The position numbers and the translations under genes were made by a program. Source: Nocardia sp. XZ_19_385 (GTDB taxonomy: Bacteria; Actinomycetota; Actinomycetes; Mycobacteriales; Mycobacteriaceae). From it: DNA of 64,000 nt. Position 1 is the first letter of the stretch; each line of letters opens with the position of its first letter. Below are positions 43,122-51,401 of this stretch, piece after piece. The stretch spans positions 186,001 to 250,000 of the forward strand of contig NZ_JACVEE010000001.1 in the NCBI RefSeq assembly GCF_015355755.1. The letters run 5' to 3'. The notes below the pieces were generated by a model that worked only from the letters and a program-made list of their open reading frames with translations, searched no databases and was not told the origin of the DNA.

Positions 43122-44990
43122 ATGCAACTGATCAGATTCCTGCTCTCGATTTCCCGGGTGCGGATCGCGGCCGTGGTGCTCGCGGGCCTCGTCTGCGGTG
43201 CGGCCAACACCTACCTGCTTACCCTGATCCGAGGGGTGGTGTCGCCGGAACCGCACGCGTCGGTCACCGTGCAGAACTTCGCCCTCACCGGGCTGGTCAT
43301 CCTGGTCAGCGGCGTGCTCTCGCAGATCCTGCTGCTCCGGCTGGCCCAGGACGCCATCTACCGGTTGCGGGCCGACCTGAGCTCCAGCATCGTTTCGGCG
43401 CCGCTGGAACATCTGGAACGGCTCGGAATGCACCGGCTGATGGCGACATTGACCGAGGACGTGCGGTCGCTGTCGCAGGCGGTCACGGCGATCCCGAGCA
43501 TCTGCATCGACGTGGCCACCATCATCGGCTGCTTCGTGTTCCTGGCGGTGGTGTCCGGGCCGATCTTCGCGATCACCGTCGGCGGCACGCTGCTCGGAAT
43601 CGCGTGTGTGGAGACGTTCCTCAAGCGGGTGCGCAGGGTCTACCAGGCGGCGCGCGAGAACGAGGACGCGCTGCTGCGGTCCTTCCAAGCGGTGACGCTG
43701 GGCATCAAGGAACTCAAGTTGCACCGCGGGCGGCGGCGCGACTTCATGGACCGGCATCTGCTCGGCACCTCCGGTGAGCTGCGCGACCAGAACGTCGACG
43801 CGGGCTCGAAATTCGCTGCGGCGCAAGGCATCGGGCAGATTCTGCAGCTCGGCACGATGGCGCTGATCCTGTTCGTCATCGCCTCCGCGCTGAACCTGCC
43901 GCACGATGTGATGGTCGCCTATGTGCTGGTGACGACCTTCCTGTCGATGCCGATGCAGAACTTCATGCACCGGCTGCCGGACCTGCTGCGCGGTGATGTG
44001 GCGCTGGCCAAGATCCGCACTATGAATCTGTCCATGGAGACGCTGCACAACGAGGAGCAGCTGCCGTATACCGAGCGGCCCGCGGTCGAGTCGGCGCGGT
44101 TGGAGTTGGCTGGTATCAGTTATAGCTACCGGACCGAGTTGCCGCCGCCGTTCCCGCCGCCGGGGGCTCCGGGGCCTGGTGCTCCTGGCCTGGGTGCTCC
44201 GGGTGCTCCGAGGCAGGGTCGTCCGGGTGGGCTACCCAAGGGCCGTGGGCAGCATCCGCCGCACTTCCCGCCGCCTGGCGGCCCAGGTGGCCCGGATGTC
44301 AACGGCCACAAACGAATCCACCACGGTGGCGCCGACGGCATGCCAATGCCGATGGCTCCCCTACCCAGCCCCGACACCGACGAAGGCTTCCACCTCGGCC
44401 CACTCGACTTGGTCTTCGAACCCGGCCAGATCACCTTCATCGTCGGCGGCAACGGCAGCGGCAAATCCACCCTCGCCAAACTCATCACCGGCCTCTACGT
44501 TCCACGCACCGGCCGGCTGGCCCTCAACGGCGAACAGATCGATCACGAGAACATCGAGTGGTTCCGCCAGAACTCCTCCGCCATCTTCACCGACTTCCAC
44601 CTGTTCGAGGAATACCTCGGTTTCGACCGCCCCGACCTCGACGCCGAAGTCCGCCGCTACCTCGAAGAACTCCAGATCTCCCACAAGGTAACCGTCGAAA
44701 ACGGCCGCCTCTCCACCATCGACCTGTCCCAAGGCCAGCGCAAACGCCTAGCCCTCCTCACCGCCCTCCTCGAAGACCGCGCCATCTACATCTTCGACGA
44801 ATGGGCCGCCGACCAGGACCCCAAATTCCGCGACGTCTTCTACCGCGAAATCCTCACCTCCCTCAAACAGCGCGGCAAAACAGTCATCGTCATCACCCAC
44901 GACGACCGCTACTTCGACTGCGCCGACCAGCTGGTGAAACTGGACTTCGGCCGCGTCGCAGAGCAAACCACAGCGGCGGTTGCGGAGTAG
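43122..44990 (+). CDS. ABC exporter, fused membrane and ATPase domains (cyclic-peptide/PvdE type)
   Basis: 622 residues. Six membrane helices (1-300) with the short loops of SyrD/PvdE-type exporters are followed by an unusual linker (about 340-420) very rich in Pro and Gly with His clusters, then an ATPase domain: Walker A GGNGSGKST (about 443-451), signature LSQGQRKRLAL (about 533-543), Walker B IYIFDEW with ADQDP, and a switch His in THDDRYF. It probably exports the type III PKS product or a lipid. The linker changes reading-frame composition (third-position C drops) and looks like a recent low-complexity expansion. Confidence 0.88.
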   Translation: MQLIRFLLSISRVRIAAVVLAGLVCGAANTYLLTLIRGVVSPEPHASVTVQNFALTGLVILVSGVLSQILLLRLAQDAIYRLRADLSSSIVSAPLEHLERLGMHRLMATLTEDVRSLSQAVTAIPSICIDVATIIGCFVFLAVVSGPIFAITVGGTLLGIACVETFLKRVRRVYQAARENEDALLRSFQAVTLGIKELKLHRGRRRDFMDRHLLGTSGELRDQNVDAGSKFAAAQGIGQILQLGTMALILFVIASALNLPHDVMVAYVLVTTFLSMPMQNFMHRLPDLLRGDVALAKIRTMNLSMETLHNEEQLPYTERPAVESARLELAGISYSYRTELPPPFPPPGAPGPGAPGLGAPGAPRQGRPGGLPKGRGQHPPHFPPPGGPGGPDVNGHKRIHHGGADGMPMPMAPLPSPDTDEGFHLGPLDLVFEPGQITFIVGGNGSGKSTLAKLITGLYVPRTGRLALNGEQIDHENIEWFRQNSSAIFTDFHLFEEYLGFDRPDLDAEVRRYLEELQISHKVTVENGRLSTIDLSQGQRKRLALLTALLEDRAIYIFDEWAADQDPKFRDVFYREILTSLKQRGKTVIVITHDDRYFDCADQLVKLDFGRVAEQTTAAVAE

Positions 44991-45089
44991 CGCAACAGGT
45001 TTCGCAACCGGAATCGATCAGGAAGGCTCCCCATGCGATGGGGAGCCTTCATCTGCTTCTGGCGTATCCACGCGACGTCCGGCCGGGCC

Positions 45090-46460
45090 AAACCGGCGGT
45101 GGTCATAGCTGGTGCGGGGCGCACGGCGTTGCCCGATTCGCACCTGGGAGGTCGCTTTCGACACGTCCGCGCGGTGCCCGCCAAATGGGGCTTCCAGCAC
45201 GCCCCTGCGAGGTGGTGGCCGTTCGATACCGGGTGGCGGGCTGGTTTCGGTACGTCCGCAGGGTGGCGGGCGGATGTTGCGGATTCCGAACCGGCGGTGC
45301 GTCGTTGCTGGTGCGGGCGCACGGCGGTGGACGGATCGCGTCTGGGAGGTCGCTCGCGGCGCGCCCGCTCGGCGCCCGTCAGATGGCGGCTTCCAGCACG
45401 GGAGGTGGTGGCCGTTCGGTACCCGGTGGCGGGCCGGTTTCGGTACACCCACAGGATCGCGGCGGTTGTTGCCGATCCCGAACCGGCGGTGCGTCGTTGC
45501 TGGTGCGGGCGCACGGCGGTGGCCGGATCACATCTGGGAGGCCGCTCGCGGCACGACCGCTCGGCGCCCGTCAGATGGCGGCTTCCAGCACGGGAGGTGG
45601 TGACCGTTCGGTACCCGGTGGCGGGCCGGTTCCAATACGTCCAAGGCAGATGGTGGCCGTTCGGTACCCGGTGGCGGGCCGGTTCCAATACGTCCAAGGC
45701 AGATGGTGGCCGTTCGATACCTGGTGGCGAGCAAATTCGATACGTCCGCAGGATCGCGGCGGTTGTTGCCGATCCCGAACCGGCGGTGCGTCGTTGCTGG
45801 TGCAGGCGCACGGCGGTGGCCGAATCGCACCTGGGAGATTACTTTCGGTACGCCGCGCGGCGCCCGTCAAATGGCGGCTTCCAACACGCCCGCGGGAGGT
45901 GGTGACCGTCACCCGACGGCGGGCCGCCTTCGGTACGTCCGCAGGGGGGCGGCGGATGTTGCCGATTCCGAACCGGCGGTGCGTCGCTGGTGTGGGCACA
46001 CGGCGGTGGACGATTTGCACCTGGGAGGTCGCTTGCGGCACGCCGACGCGGCAACCGTCAGATCGGCGCTTCGCCACGCGCCCGTCAGGTGGTGCCCGAT
46101 CGGTACCCGACGGCGGGCTGGTTTCGATACGTCCGCAGGGTGGCCCGGCGGTTGTTGCGGATTCCGAACCGGCGGTGTGTTGTCGCTGGTGTGGGCGTAC
46201 GGCGGTAGCCGATTCGTATTTGGGAGGTCGCTTGCGGTACGCCGCGCGGGATCCGTCAGATGGGCGTTTCCAGCACACCCACACGACGTGGTGACCGTTC
46301 AATACCTCGTGGAGGGCTGGTTTCGGTGCGTCCGCAGGGTGCGGCGGCTGGGGATCGAACAAGCTTCCCAGACGGGTGGTGAAATAGGCGTGCTGGTGAC
46401 GGTTCGGTACCCGGCAGAGGGCTGGTTTCGGCGCTTCCGCAGGGTGGCGGCGGTGGGGGA
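45090..46460. repeat. Imperfect tandem repeat region, period about 190-200 bp
   Basis: At least six diverged copies of one unit. A recurring anchor (GGTGCGGGCGCACGGC and variants) sits at about 45111, 45310, 45502, 45799, 45989 and 46188. Each unit also holds CGAACCGGCGGTGCGTCG, a CTGGGAGGTCGCT block, GTCAGATGGCGGCTTCCAGCA and GTACCCGGTGGCGGGC. Long open frames appear on both strands in every frame, as expected for GC-rich DNA, but none looks like a protein and the units are not multiples of three. It fills the space after the ABC exporter gene. Nature unknown; possibly decayed repeats related to the adjacent 13E12 element. Confidence 0.8.
45605..45763 (+). repeat. Nested 53-bp subrepeat, three copies
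   Basis: A 53-bp unit beginning CGTTCGGTACCCGGTGGCGG is repeated at 45605 and 45658 without visible change and a third time, diverged, from 45711. It accounts for the extra 105 bp between the third and fourth large units. Confidence 0.85.
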
Positions 46461-46817
46461 TCGAAAAACCTTCCCGGACAGCGTGGTCCAGTAGTGGTGC
46501 TGTGGTCCAGAGATCTTGCCCAAACCATGCGGGGCACGTTGGCAGCCCTACCGGACTTACCCCTCACCTTTCGTGCGGACGCTCGGTTCGGTCCTCGGTC
46601 ACCCGGCTGTGGTCCAGTCCAAAACACTCCAGAAAGACAGAAAAGAGAATCGGTGTGGATGAACGGCAGCCGGGGCGCTGTGAAGACAAACCGGAAAGAC
46701 CGTCTCCCGTAACCTGCTGTGTAACAGGCGCTTTCATACGTTCGTCCAGTGTGAAGAGATCGAATTCAGACCCGATTTTCGATAGCTATCCGCTGTGAAC
46801 GGCGATAGAATTCACAC
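46461..46817 (+). promoter_or_regulatory. Leader region of the 13E12 gene, with -10 element
   Basis: 357 bp without a gene, lower in GC than its surroundings. TAGAAT at 46806-46811 is 7 bases before ATG 46818, so the 13E12-type gene is likely to be transcribed as a leaderless message. I find no good -35 hexamer. Confidence 0.45.
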
Positions 46818-48308
46818 ATGCGTTCGACCAGCCCAGCGGTATCAGCACAGCGGGTCACCGACCCGCTACTGACCGCCGCCACCGACCTCACCGCCACCAC
46901 GGTGACGCTGCTCTCGGATGAGGCTGTGCTCGAAGCGATACGCGAGCTCGAACGCGCCCGGCGGGTGCTGGATTCCTTCGCCCACAAACTGATCGTGCGC
47001 GCCACCGAAGGCGGACTCCCCGCCCGCACCGGCGCCGGCACCACGAAAAAACTACTCATCCAAACTCTTCGGATCTCCCACGCCGACGCCGCCGCCCGCA
47101 TCGCCGCCGCCACCAGTTTGGGTGTGTGGCATGACATCCCAGGCGAGGAGATGGAACCCCGCCACCCGGCGACCGCGGCCGCCCAAGCCGAAGGTGAGAT
47201 CTCCACCGATCACGCACGTGAGATCGCGAAAGTGCTCAAGCGTGTCCCAGGCTCGACCGCGAACGCCGATTTCGAAGCCGCCGAACACATCCTGGCCACC
47301 GCCGCCCGTGCCGTGATGCCTGAAGACCTCACCAACATCGGCCGAGACATCCTGGCACGCCTCGACCCCGATGGCAGCCTCACCAACGACACCGACCGTC
47401 AACGTCAACGCGCCCTGCGGATCGGTAAACAACGCGCTGACGGGATGTCGGCGATCAGCGGCGACATCACCCCTACCCTGCGCGCCCTCCTCGACCCAGT
47501 GGTCGCGAAACTCGGCCGCCCGGGGATGAACAATCCCGACGACCCGCAAAGCCCTTCTGGCAGCACCGAACACATCGATCGGGAGGTGTTGGATGCTGCG
47601 GCGAAGCGCGATACCCGCAGCGCCGCCCAACGTACCCACGACGCGTTGGTCGCCCTGTTGTCGCCGGGCACCGACCCCGCCAACCTCGGAACCCATCGCG
47701 GACTGCCCGTCTCGACAATCCTGTCGATCAGTGTCGAAGACATCGAGAACGCCGCCGGGGTCGCCACCACCGCGACCGGGGGCACCGTCCCCATCACCGA
47801 AGCGTTGACGCTCGCCCAACGGGCTCTGCCGTGGCTGATGGTGTTCGACCATGCCGGGGTACCACTACATTTGGGACGCACCAAACGCCTCGCCTCGGCC
47901 GGGCAACGGCTGGCGTTGATCGCGGCCCTACGGGGCTGTACCCGCCCGGGCTGCGACGCACCCGCCAGCCTTTGCGCGGTCCATCACGTCACCGACTGGA
48001 ACAAAAACGGCGCGACTGACATCGGCAACGAAACCTTGGCCTGCGACCGCTGCCACGCCTTGGTCCACGACGGGCCCGGCGGCTGGAAAACCGTTGCCCT
48101 CAGCAAGGATTCGGACTACCCGGGTCGGACCGGGTGGATCGCACCGCCCCACATCGACCCCACCCAAACACCACAGGTCAACCACCGCCATCACGCCAGC
48201 GAACTCCTCGCCGAAACCCTCGCGCGCATCCACCACCACCGCGAACGAGACCGAGCACAACGTCGACGCTGGCTCCACGGTCTAGCGCCAGACACACCTG
48301 CTGCCTGA
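46818..48308 (+). CDS. 13E12-repeat-family protein: DUF222 plus HNH endonuclease domain
   Basis: 496 residues. DUF222 covers about 30-370 (ERARRVLDSFAHKLIVRA, GEISTDHAREIAKVLKRVP). The C-terminal HNH domain has zinc-binding Cys pairs in CTRPGCDAPASLC and LACDRCHALVH, with catalytic HH in AVHHVTDW. Such REP13E12-type genes occur in multiple copies in mycobacteria, Nocardia and relatives and often sit beside prophage or mobile DNA; their role is not settled. A degenerate second copy of its end lies just downstream, so this locus has seen duplication or recombination. Confidence 0.92.
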   Translation: MRSTSPAVSAQRVTDPLLTAATDLTATTVTLLSDEAVLEAIRELERARRVLDSFAHKLIVRATEGGLPARTGAGTTKKLLIQTLRISHADAAARIAAATSLGVWHDIPGEEMEPRHPATAAAQAEGEISTDHAREIAKVLKRVPGSTANADFEAAEHILATAARAVMPEDLTNIGRDILARLDPDGSLTNDTDRQRQRALRIGKQRADGMSAISGDITPTLRALLDPVVAKLGRPGMNNPDDPQSPSGSTEHIDREVLDAAAKRDTRSAAQRTHDALVALLSPGTDPANLGTHRGLPVSTILSISVEDIENAAGVATTATGGTVPITEALTLAQRALPWLMVFDHAGVPLHLGRTKRLASAGQRLALIAALRGCTRPGCDAPASLCAVHHVTDWNKNGATDIGNETLACDRCHALVHDGPGGWKTVALSKDSDYPGRTGWIAPPHIDPTQTPQVNHRHHASELLAETLARIHHHRERDRAQRRRWLHGLAPDTPAA

Positions 48309-48309
48309 A

Positions 48310-48341
48310 CCCGTGGTGCCACACCCGTTCGGCACCACGGG
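48310..48341 (+). terminator. Hairpin after the 13E12 gene
   Basis: CCCGTGGTGCC (48310-48320) and GGCACCACGGG (48331-48341) form an 11-bp perfect stem with a 10-base loop directly after the stop codon. No T-run follows, so termination strength is uncertain. Confidence 0.6.
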
Positions 48342-48354
48342 AAATCGGCGCGTC

Positions 48355-48620
48355 CACCGGTGGACGATAGCGGTACCACCGACATCGACAGCGAAACCCT
48401 GGCCTGCAACCACTGCCACGCCCTGAGCCACGCCGGACCCGTGCGTCCGCTGGCTGACCCCTACCCCCAGCCGCACCCCGCATTCAGACAATGCTTGTCC
48501 CCGAACACAGTTCAACATTCCGGGGTCGTGCTCAGTGGATCACTCCACCCCATCAATCCCAGCCAAGCTCCCCCGCCGAACTGCCTCCACCATTCACCGA
48601 CCATGACCACGTCCGTTCTC
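48355..48620 (+). pseudogene. Degenerate end of a second 13E12 gene
   Basis: DSGTTDIDSETLACNHCHAL (48364 onward) is a decayed copy of the HNH segment NGATDIGNETLACDRCHAL of the intact gene about 360 bp upstream. In other frames the text continues RAQWITPPH and PPPFTDHD, matching RTGWIAPPH and the tail of the intact protein. Two frames are required and the N-terminal 80 percent is missing. It is a partial tandem duplicate that has lost function. Confidence 0.6.
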
Positions 48621-49029
48621 GCCGCGCAGTTGCGGGGCCGGGTTCGCCGCCGATTGTCGCCGTGGTGGCCAGGCGCGCCGGCCTCCCGACCGACATTCGG
48701 TCACGCTGCGCGCGTTGCCCGATTACGACGCCTTGTCGGCGTCGAACTCACTGTTCCGACAACAGAAACGAGATTCCAGTGACCACAACGCAGCAGAGAT
48801 CGGGTACCGCGAGCATCGGCTCGACCAAGCCTCTCGGTGGGTTGCCCTCGATGCTGGCTTCTGTAGCCCGGGTAATGCGACGATCGCTCGCTACTGAGAA
48901 GCACTCGCCGAGTAAGTGCGTGACGAAGACTGGTCCCAGCGCCAGATCGCTGACCGCGAGGCCAAAGGCACCATCATGTGGATCCGCACCGTGAACTTCC
49001 CGCAAGTGACACATTGAAGGACATCAACC
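48621..49029. other. Gene-poor stretch between remnants
   Basis: About 400 bp with only short frames on either strand, none recognisable. It separates the 13E12 remnant from the IstB remnant and probably is decayed mobile-element DNA; composition is less GC-biased at third positions than in the surrounding genes. Confidence 0.35.
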
Positions 49030-49190
49030 TCGATCACCTGCGTTCAATCGGTCGGGATGTGTTGGCGCACTTGGCACCGCCACCTTCGTTTCCCTAGCAG
49101 AAAACGTGATCGTGCTGGGCCCGCCCGGGATCGGCAAACCCACCTGGCAATCGGACTCGGCGTCACAGCCACTCATGCGGGCTAATCGGG
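49030..49190 (+). pseudogene. IS21-type IstB ATPase remnant
   Basis: IGRDVLAHLA, then with shifts in frame GTATFVSLAENVIVLGPPGIGK, the Walker A segment of IstB helper ATPases. After the Lys a one-base deletion changes frame; reading on gives THLAIGLGVTATHAG, exactly how IstB continues. Only about 50 codons remain of about 250, without a transposase partner or visible inverted ends. Confidence 0.6.
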
Positions 49191-49244
49191 TACTAGCGCC
49201 AGAGTTGTTCGATAGTGCCCGGGTGCATGGCCGGATTCGTCCCG

Positions 49245-49597
49245 CTAGCGGAGGAGTTCGGGATCGGCGGCGGCGAGCAGCCGGTCCAGGATTTCGTGGT
49301 TGTGGAATGCCTGACGGAGGTGGGTGGCGGGGCAGCGGAGGGCGTCGAGATCGGTGCTGTTGACGATGAAAGTGCCTGCCTCGGAGTCGAAGCGGAACCT
49401 GTCGGCGAGTCCTGGCAGGTGGGTGTTGACCACGGACTCGGCGAAGCTGTTCCAGCCGTGTGCGTTGGGTTCAGCGTCGTGAGCTTCGAACACGTCCGTG
49501 GTTTGTTCCATTTCGCCGTCGGTGTGGATCAGGCGGTACTGGCCTGAGCCGTCGTACTGGAAAGCACGAAGGGCGTGACGCTTTCGCGGTTGGTCAT
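49245..49597 (-). pseudogene. Frameshifted Imm51-like immunity protein gene
   Basis: ATG 49597 starts MTNRESVTPFVL, but that frame stops soon after. One base is missing in a T-run near 49561; reading across it gives FQYDGSGQYRLIHTDGEMEQ, DVFEAHDAEPNAHGWNSFAE, LADRFRFDSEAGTF and a normal end ADPELLR at 49245, about 117 residues in total. The pattern resembles Imm51-family immunity proteins of polymorphic toxin systems. It is a one-base frameshift: a recent pseudogene, phase variation or a sequencing slip. No partner toxin is visible. It is divergent from the acyltransferase gene. Confidence 0.55.
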
Positions 49598-49715
49598 CGC
49601 TCGATGCTTGCTCCGGCGGCGACAGTGGATTGGCCGCGCGAGTGGGGTGAGGTTTGGCGGGGCGTATGGGAGGCATTCCTTCTGTGATCGTGTATCGCGT
49701 TATGAGGAGGTTCCC

Positions 49716-50591
49716 GTGCCGTCTGGGATCCGGAAATTGCTGCCGTTCGACCGGGCCGCGGGGTGGGTGTCGGAGCAGGTGAAGGCGCGGGTGCCGAGCG
49801 CGGATATGGCGGAGCGGGATCCGGAGTTCGTGGCGCGGAGTTTGGAGTTCAGCTGGCGGCTGGTGCGGGTGTATTTCCGGGCGGAGATCAAGGGGATCGA
49901 GCGGGTGCCGGCGGAGGGGCCGATCCTGTTGGTGGGCAATCACTCCGGCGGGAATGTGTCGCCGGAGGTGGTGGTGACGACGTTGGCGTTTACGCGGCAT
50001 TTCGGGCCGGAGCGGCCGTTCTATCAGTTGGCGCATGATCTGGTGATGGCGTTTCCGGTGCTGGGCGGCTATTTGCGGAAGTTCGGGACGGTGGCCGCCA
50101 ATCCGGAGAGTGCGCGGGCCGCGTTGGACAGCGGGGCGGCGGTGCTGGTGTATCCGGGCGGGGATTGGGAGGTGCATCGGCCGGCGTGGGAGCAGGATCA
50201 GATCGATTTCGCGCAGCGCACCGGGTTCCTGCGGCTGGCGTGGGACGCGAATGTGCCGATCGTGCCGGTGATCAATTATGGGGCGCACGAGAATCAGTTG
50301 ATTCTCACCCGAGGTGATCGGCTGGCGCGGCTGCTGCGGCTGGATCGGATGTTGCGGCTCAAGGTGTTCCCGATCTCGATCGCGCTGCCGTGGGGGCTCA
50401 ATTTCGGGGATCTCGCGGGACATATTCCGTTGCCCACCAAGGTGACTGTCGAGTTCCTCCACCCCATCGATCTGCGCACCGCGCTCGGTGACGAACTGGA
50501 TCTGGACCGCGGCTACGACTATGTCACCGGCATCATGCAGCGGGCGCTGAAACGGCTCGCCGACGATCGCACGCTGCCGGTGATCGGCTGA
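49716..50591 (+). CDS. Lysophospholipid/glycerol-phosphate acyltransferase family protein
   Basis: 291 residues from GTG 49716, 6 bp after GAGGAGG; the frame continues upstream but lacks a better start. PlsC-type signature: NHSGGNVSPE where most members have NHxSxxD, then a mid-domain VYPGGDWE, and PIVPVINYG. Relatives in mycobacteria are annotated as membrane acyltransferases of unknown acceptor. Asn in place of the catalytic Asp-type position is a family variation seen in this actinobacterial branch as far as I recall. It probably transfers an acyl chain to a lipid acceptor at the membrane. Confidence 0.83.
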   Translation: MPSGIRKLLPFDRAAGWVSEQVKARVPSADMAERDPEFVARSLEFSWRLVRVYFRAEIKGIERVPAEGPILLVGNHSGGNVSPEVVVTTLAFTRHFGPERPFYQLAHDLVMAFPVLGGYLRKFGTVAANPESARAALDSGAAVLVYPGGDWEVHRPAWEQDQIDFAQRTGFLRLAWDANVPIVPVINYGAHENQLILTRGDRLARLLRLDRMLRLKVFPISIALPWGLNFGDLAGHIPLPTKVTVEFLHPIDLRTALGDELDLDRGYDYVTGIMQRALKRLADDRTLPVIG

Positions 50592-50655
50592 GCGAAATAA
50601 CAGACATATCGCCGACCTCCCCAACTGACGCCCGCGATCTTCCACAATCGGAGCC

Positions 50656-51399
50656 ATGCCGAAACCCTGCTTGCTGTTGCAGCTGCGTCCCGAGCACTCC
50701 GCGTCCGACGACGAATACTTCGCCATGCTGCGGGCGGCCGAACTGGAGCGGGAGCAGGTGGTCCGGATTCGAATGGATCAGGACTTCCCCGATGTCGACC
50801 TCAACGACTACGCGGCGGTCATCGTCGGCGGCGGCCCGAGCAATATCAGCAATCCAGAGCACCAAAAATACGACTACCAGCGCGAATTCGAGCCGAAGCT
50901 GCGCGGGCTCGTCACCGAGATCGTCCGGCGAGACCTGCCCTACCTGGGCGCCTGCTACGGATTGGGGATGCTGGCGGAGGTGCTCGGCGGCAAGGTCGGC
51001 ACCGAGCGCTACAGCGAACCGCCCGGCGCGCAAACCATCGAACTGAACGACGCCGCCGCCGCGGATCCCTTGCTGCAAGGCCTCCCCGAGTCGTTCCGGG
51101 CGTTCGTCGGCCACAAGGAAGCCTGCCAGGAAGTGCCGCCGGACGCGGTGCTGCTCGCGAGCTCCGCGGGCTGCCCGGTGCAGATGGTCCGCGTCGGAGA
51201 GCACGTCTACGCGACCCAGTTCCATCCCGAACTGGACGGCAACGGCTTGGCCCTGCGCATCGAAACCTACCGGCACGCGGGCTATTTCGACCCCGACGAA
51301 GCGGACTACCTGATCGAGCTCGGGCACAAGGAGTCGATCACGGTCCCGATGGAGATCCTGCGCCGGTTCAGCGCCCGCTACCTGAGCGAACCGGCCTAG
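50656..51399 (+). CDS. Class I glutamine amidotransferase-like protein
   Basis: 247 residues with the GATase1 triad: Cys100 in YLGACYGLGM, His190 and Glu192 in TQFHPEL. It resembles the stand-alone GMP-synthase-like amidotransferases (GuaA glutaminase domain without the synthetase). Such proteins hydrolyse glutamine or gamma-glutamyl compounds; the partner is unknown. It converges with the AI-2E family transporter gene, with only 2 bp between the stops. Confidence 0.87.
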   Translation: MPKPCLLLQLRPEHSASDDEYFAMLRAAELEREQVVRIRMDQDFPDVDLNDYAAVIVGGGPSNISNPEHQKYDYQREFEPKLRGLVTEIVRRDLPYLGACYGLGMLAEVLGGKVGTERYSEPPGAQTIELNDAAAADPLLQGLPESFRAFVGHKEACQEVPPDAVLLASSAGCPVQMVRVGEHVYATQFHPELDGNGLALRIETYRHAGYFDPDEADYLIELGHKESITVPMEILRRFSARYLSEPA

Positions 51400-51401
51400 C
51401 G

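Noticed and set aside
45090..46460. CRISPR array
   Set aside because: Units of about 190-200 bp diverge throughout and there are no short identical repeats with unique spacers and no cas genes.
44558..46494. Long overlapping open frames across the tandem repeat region on both strands
   Set aside because: They exist in all frames, change frame from unit to unit and show no protein-like composition; this is what GC-rich repeat DNA gives by chance.
49640..50726. Continuation of the minus-strand open frame upstream of the Imm51-like segment
   Set aside because: It lies opposite the acyltransferase gene, which has a ribosome site, clear motifs and correct codon bias; the minus reading is its shadow.
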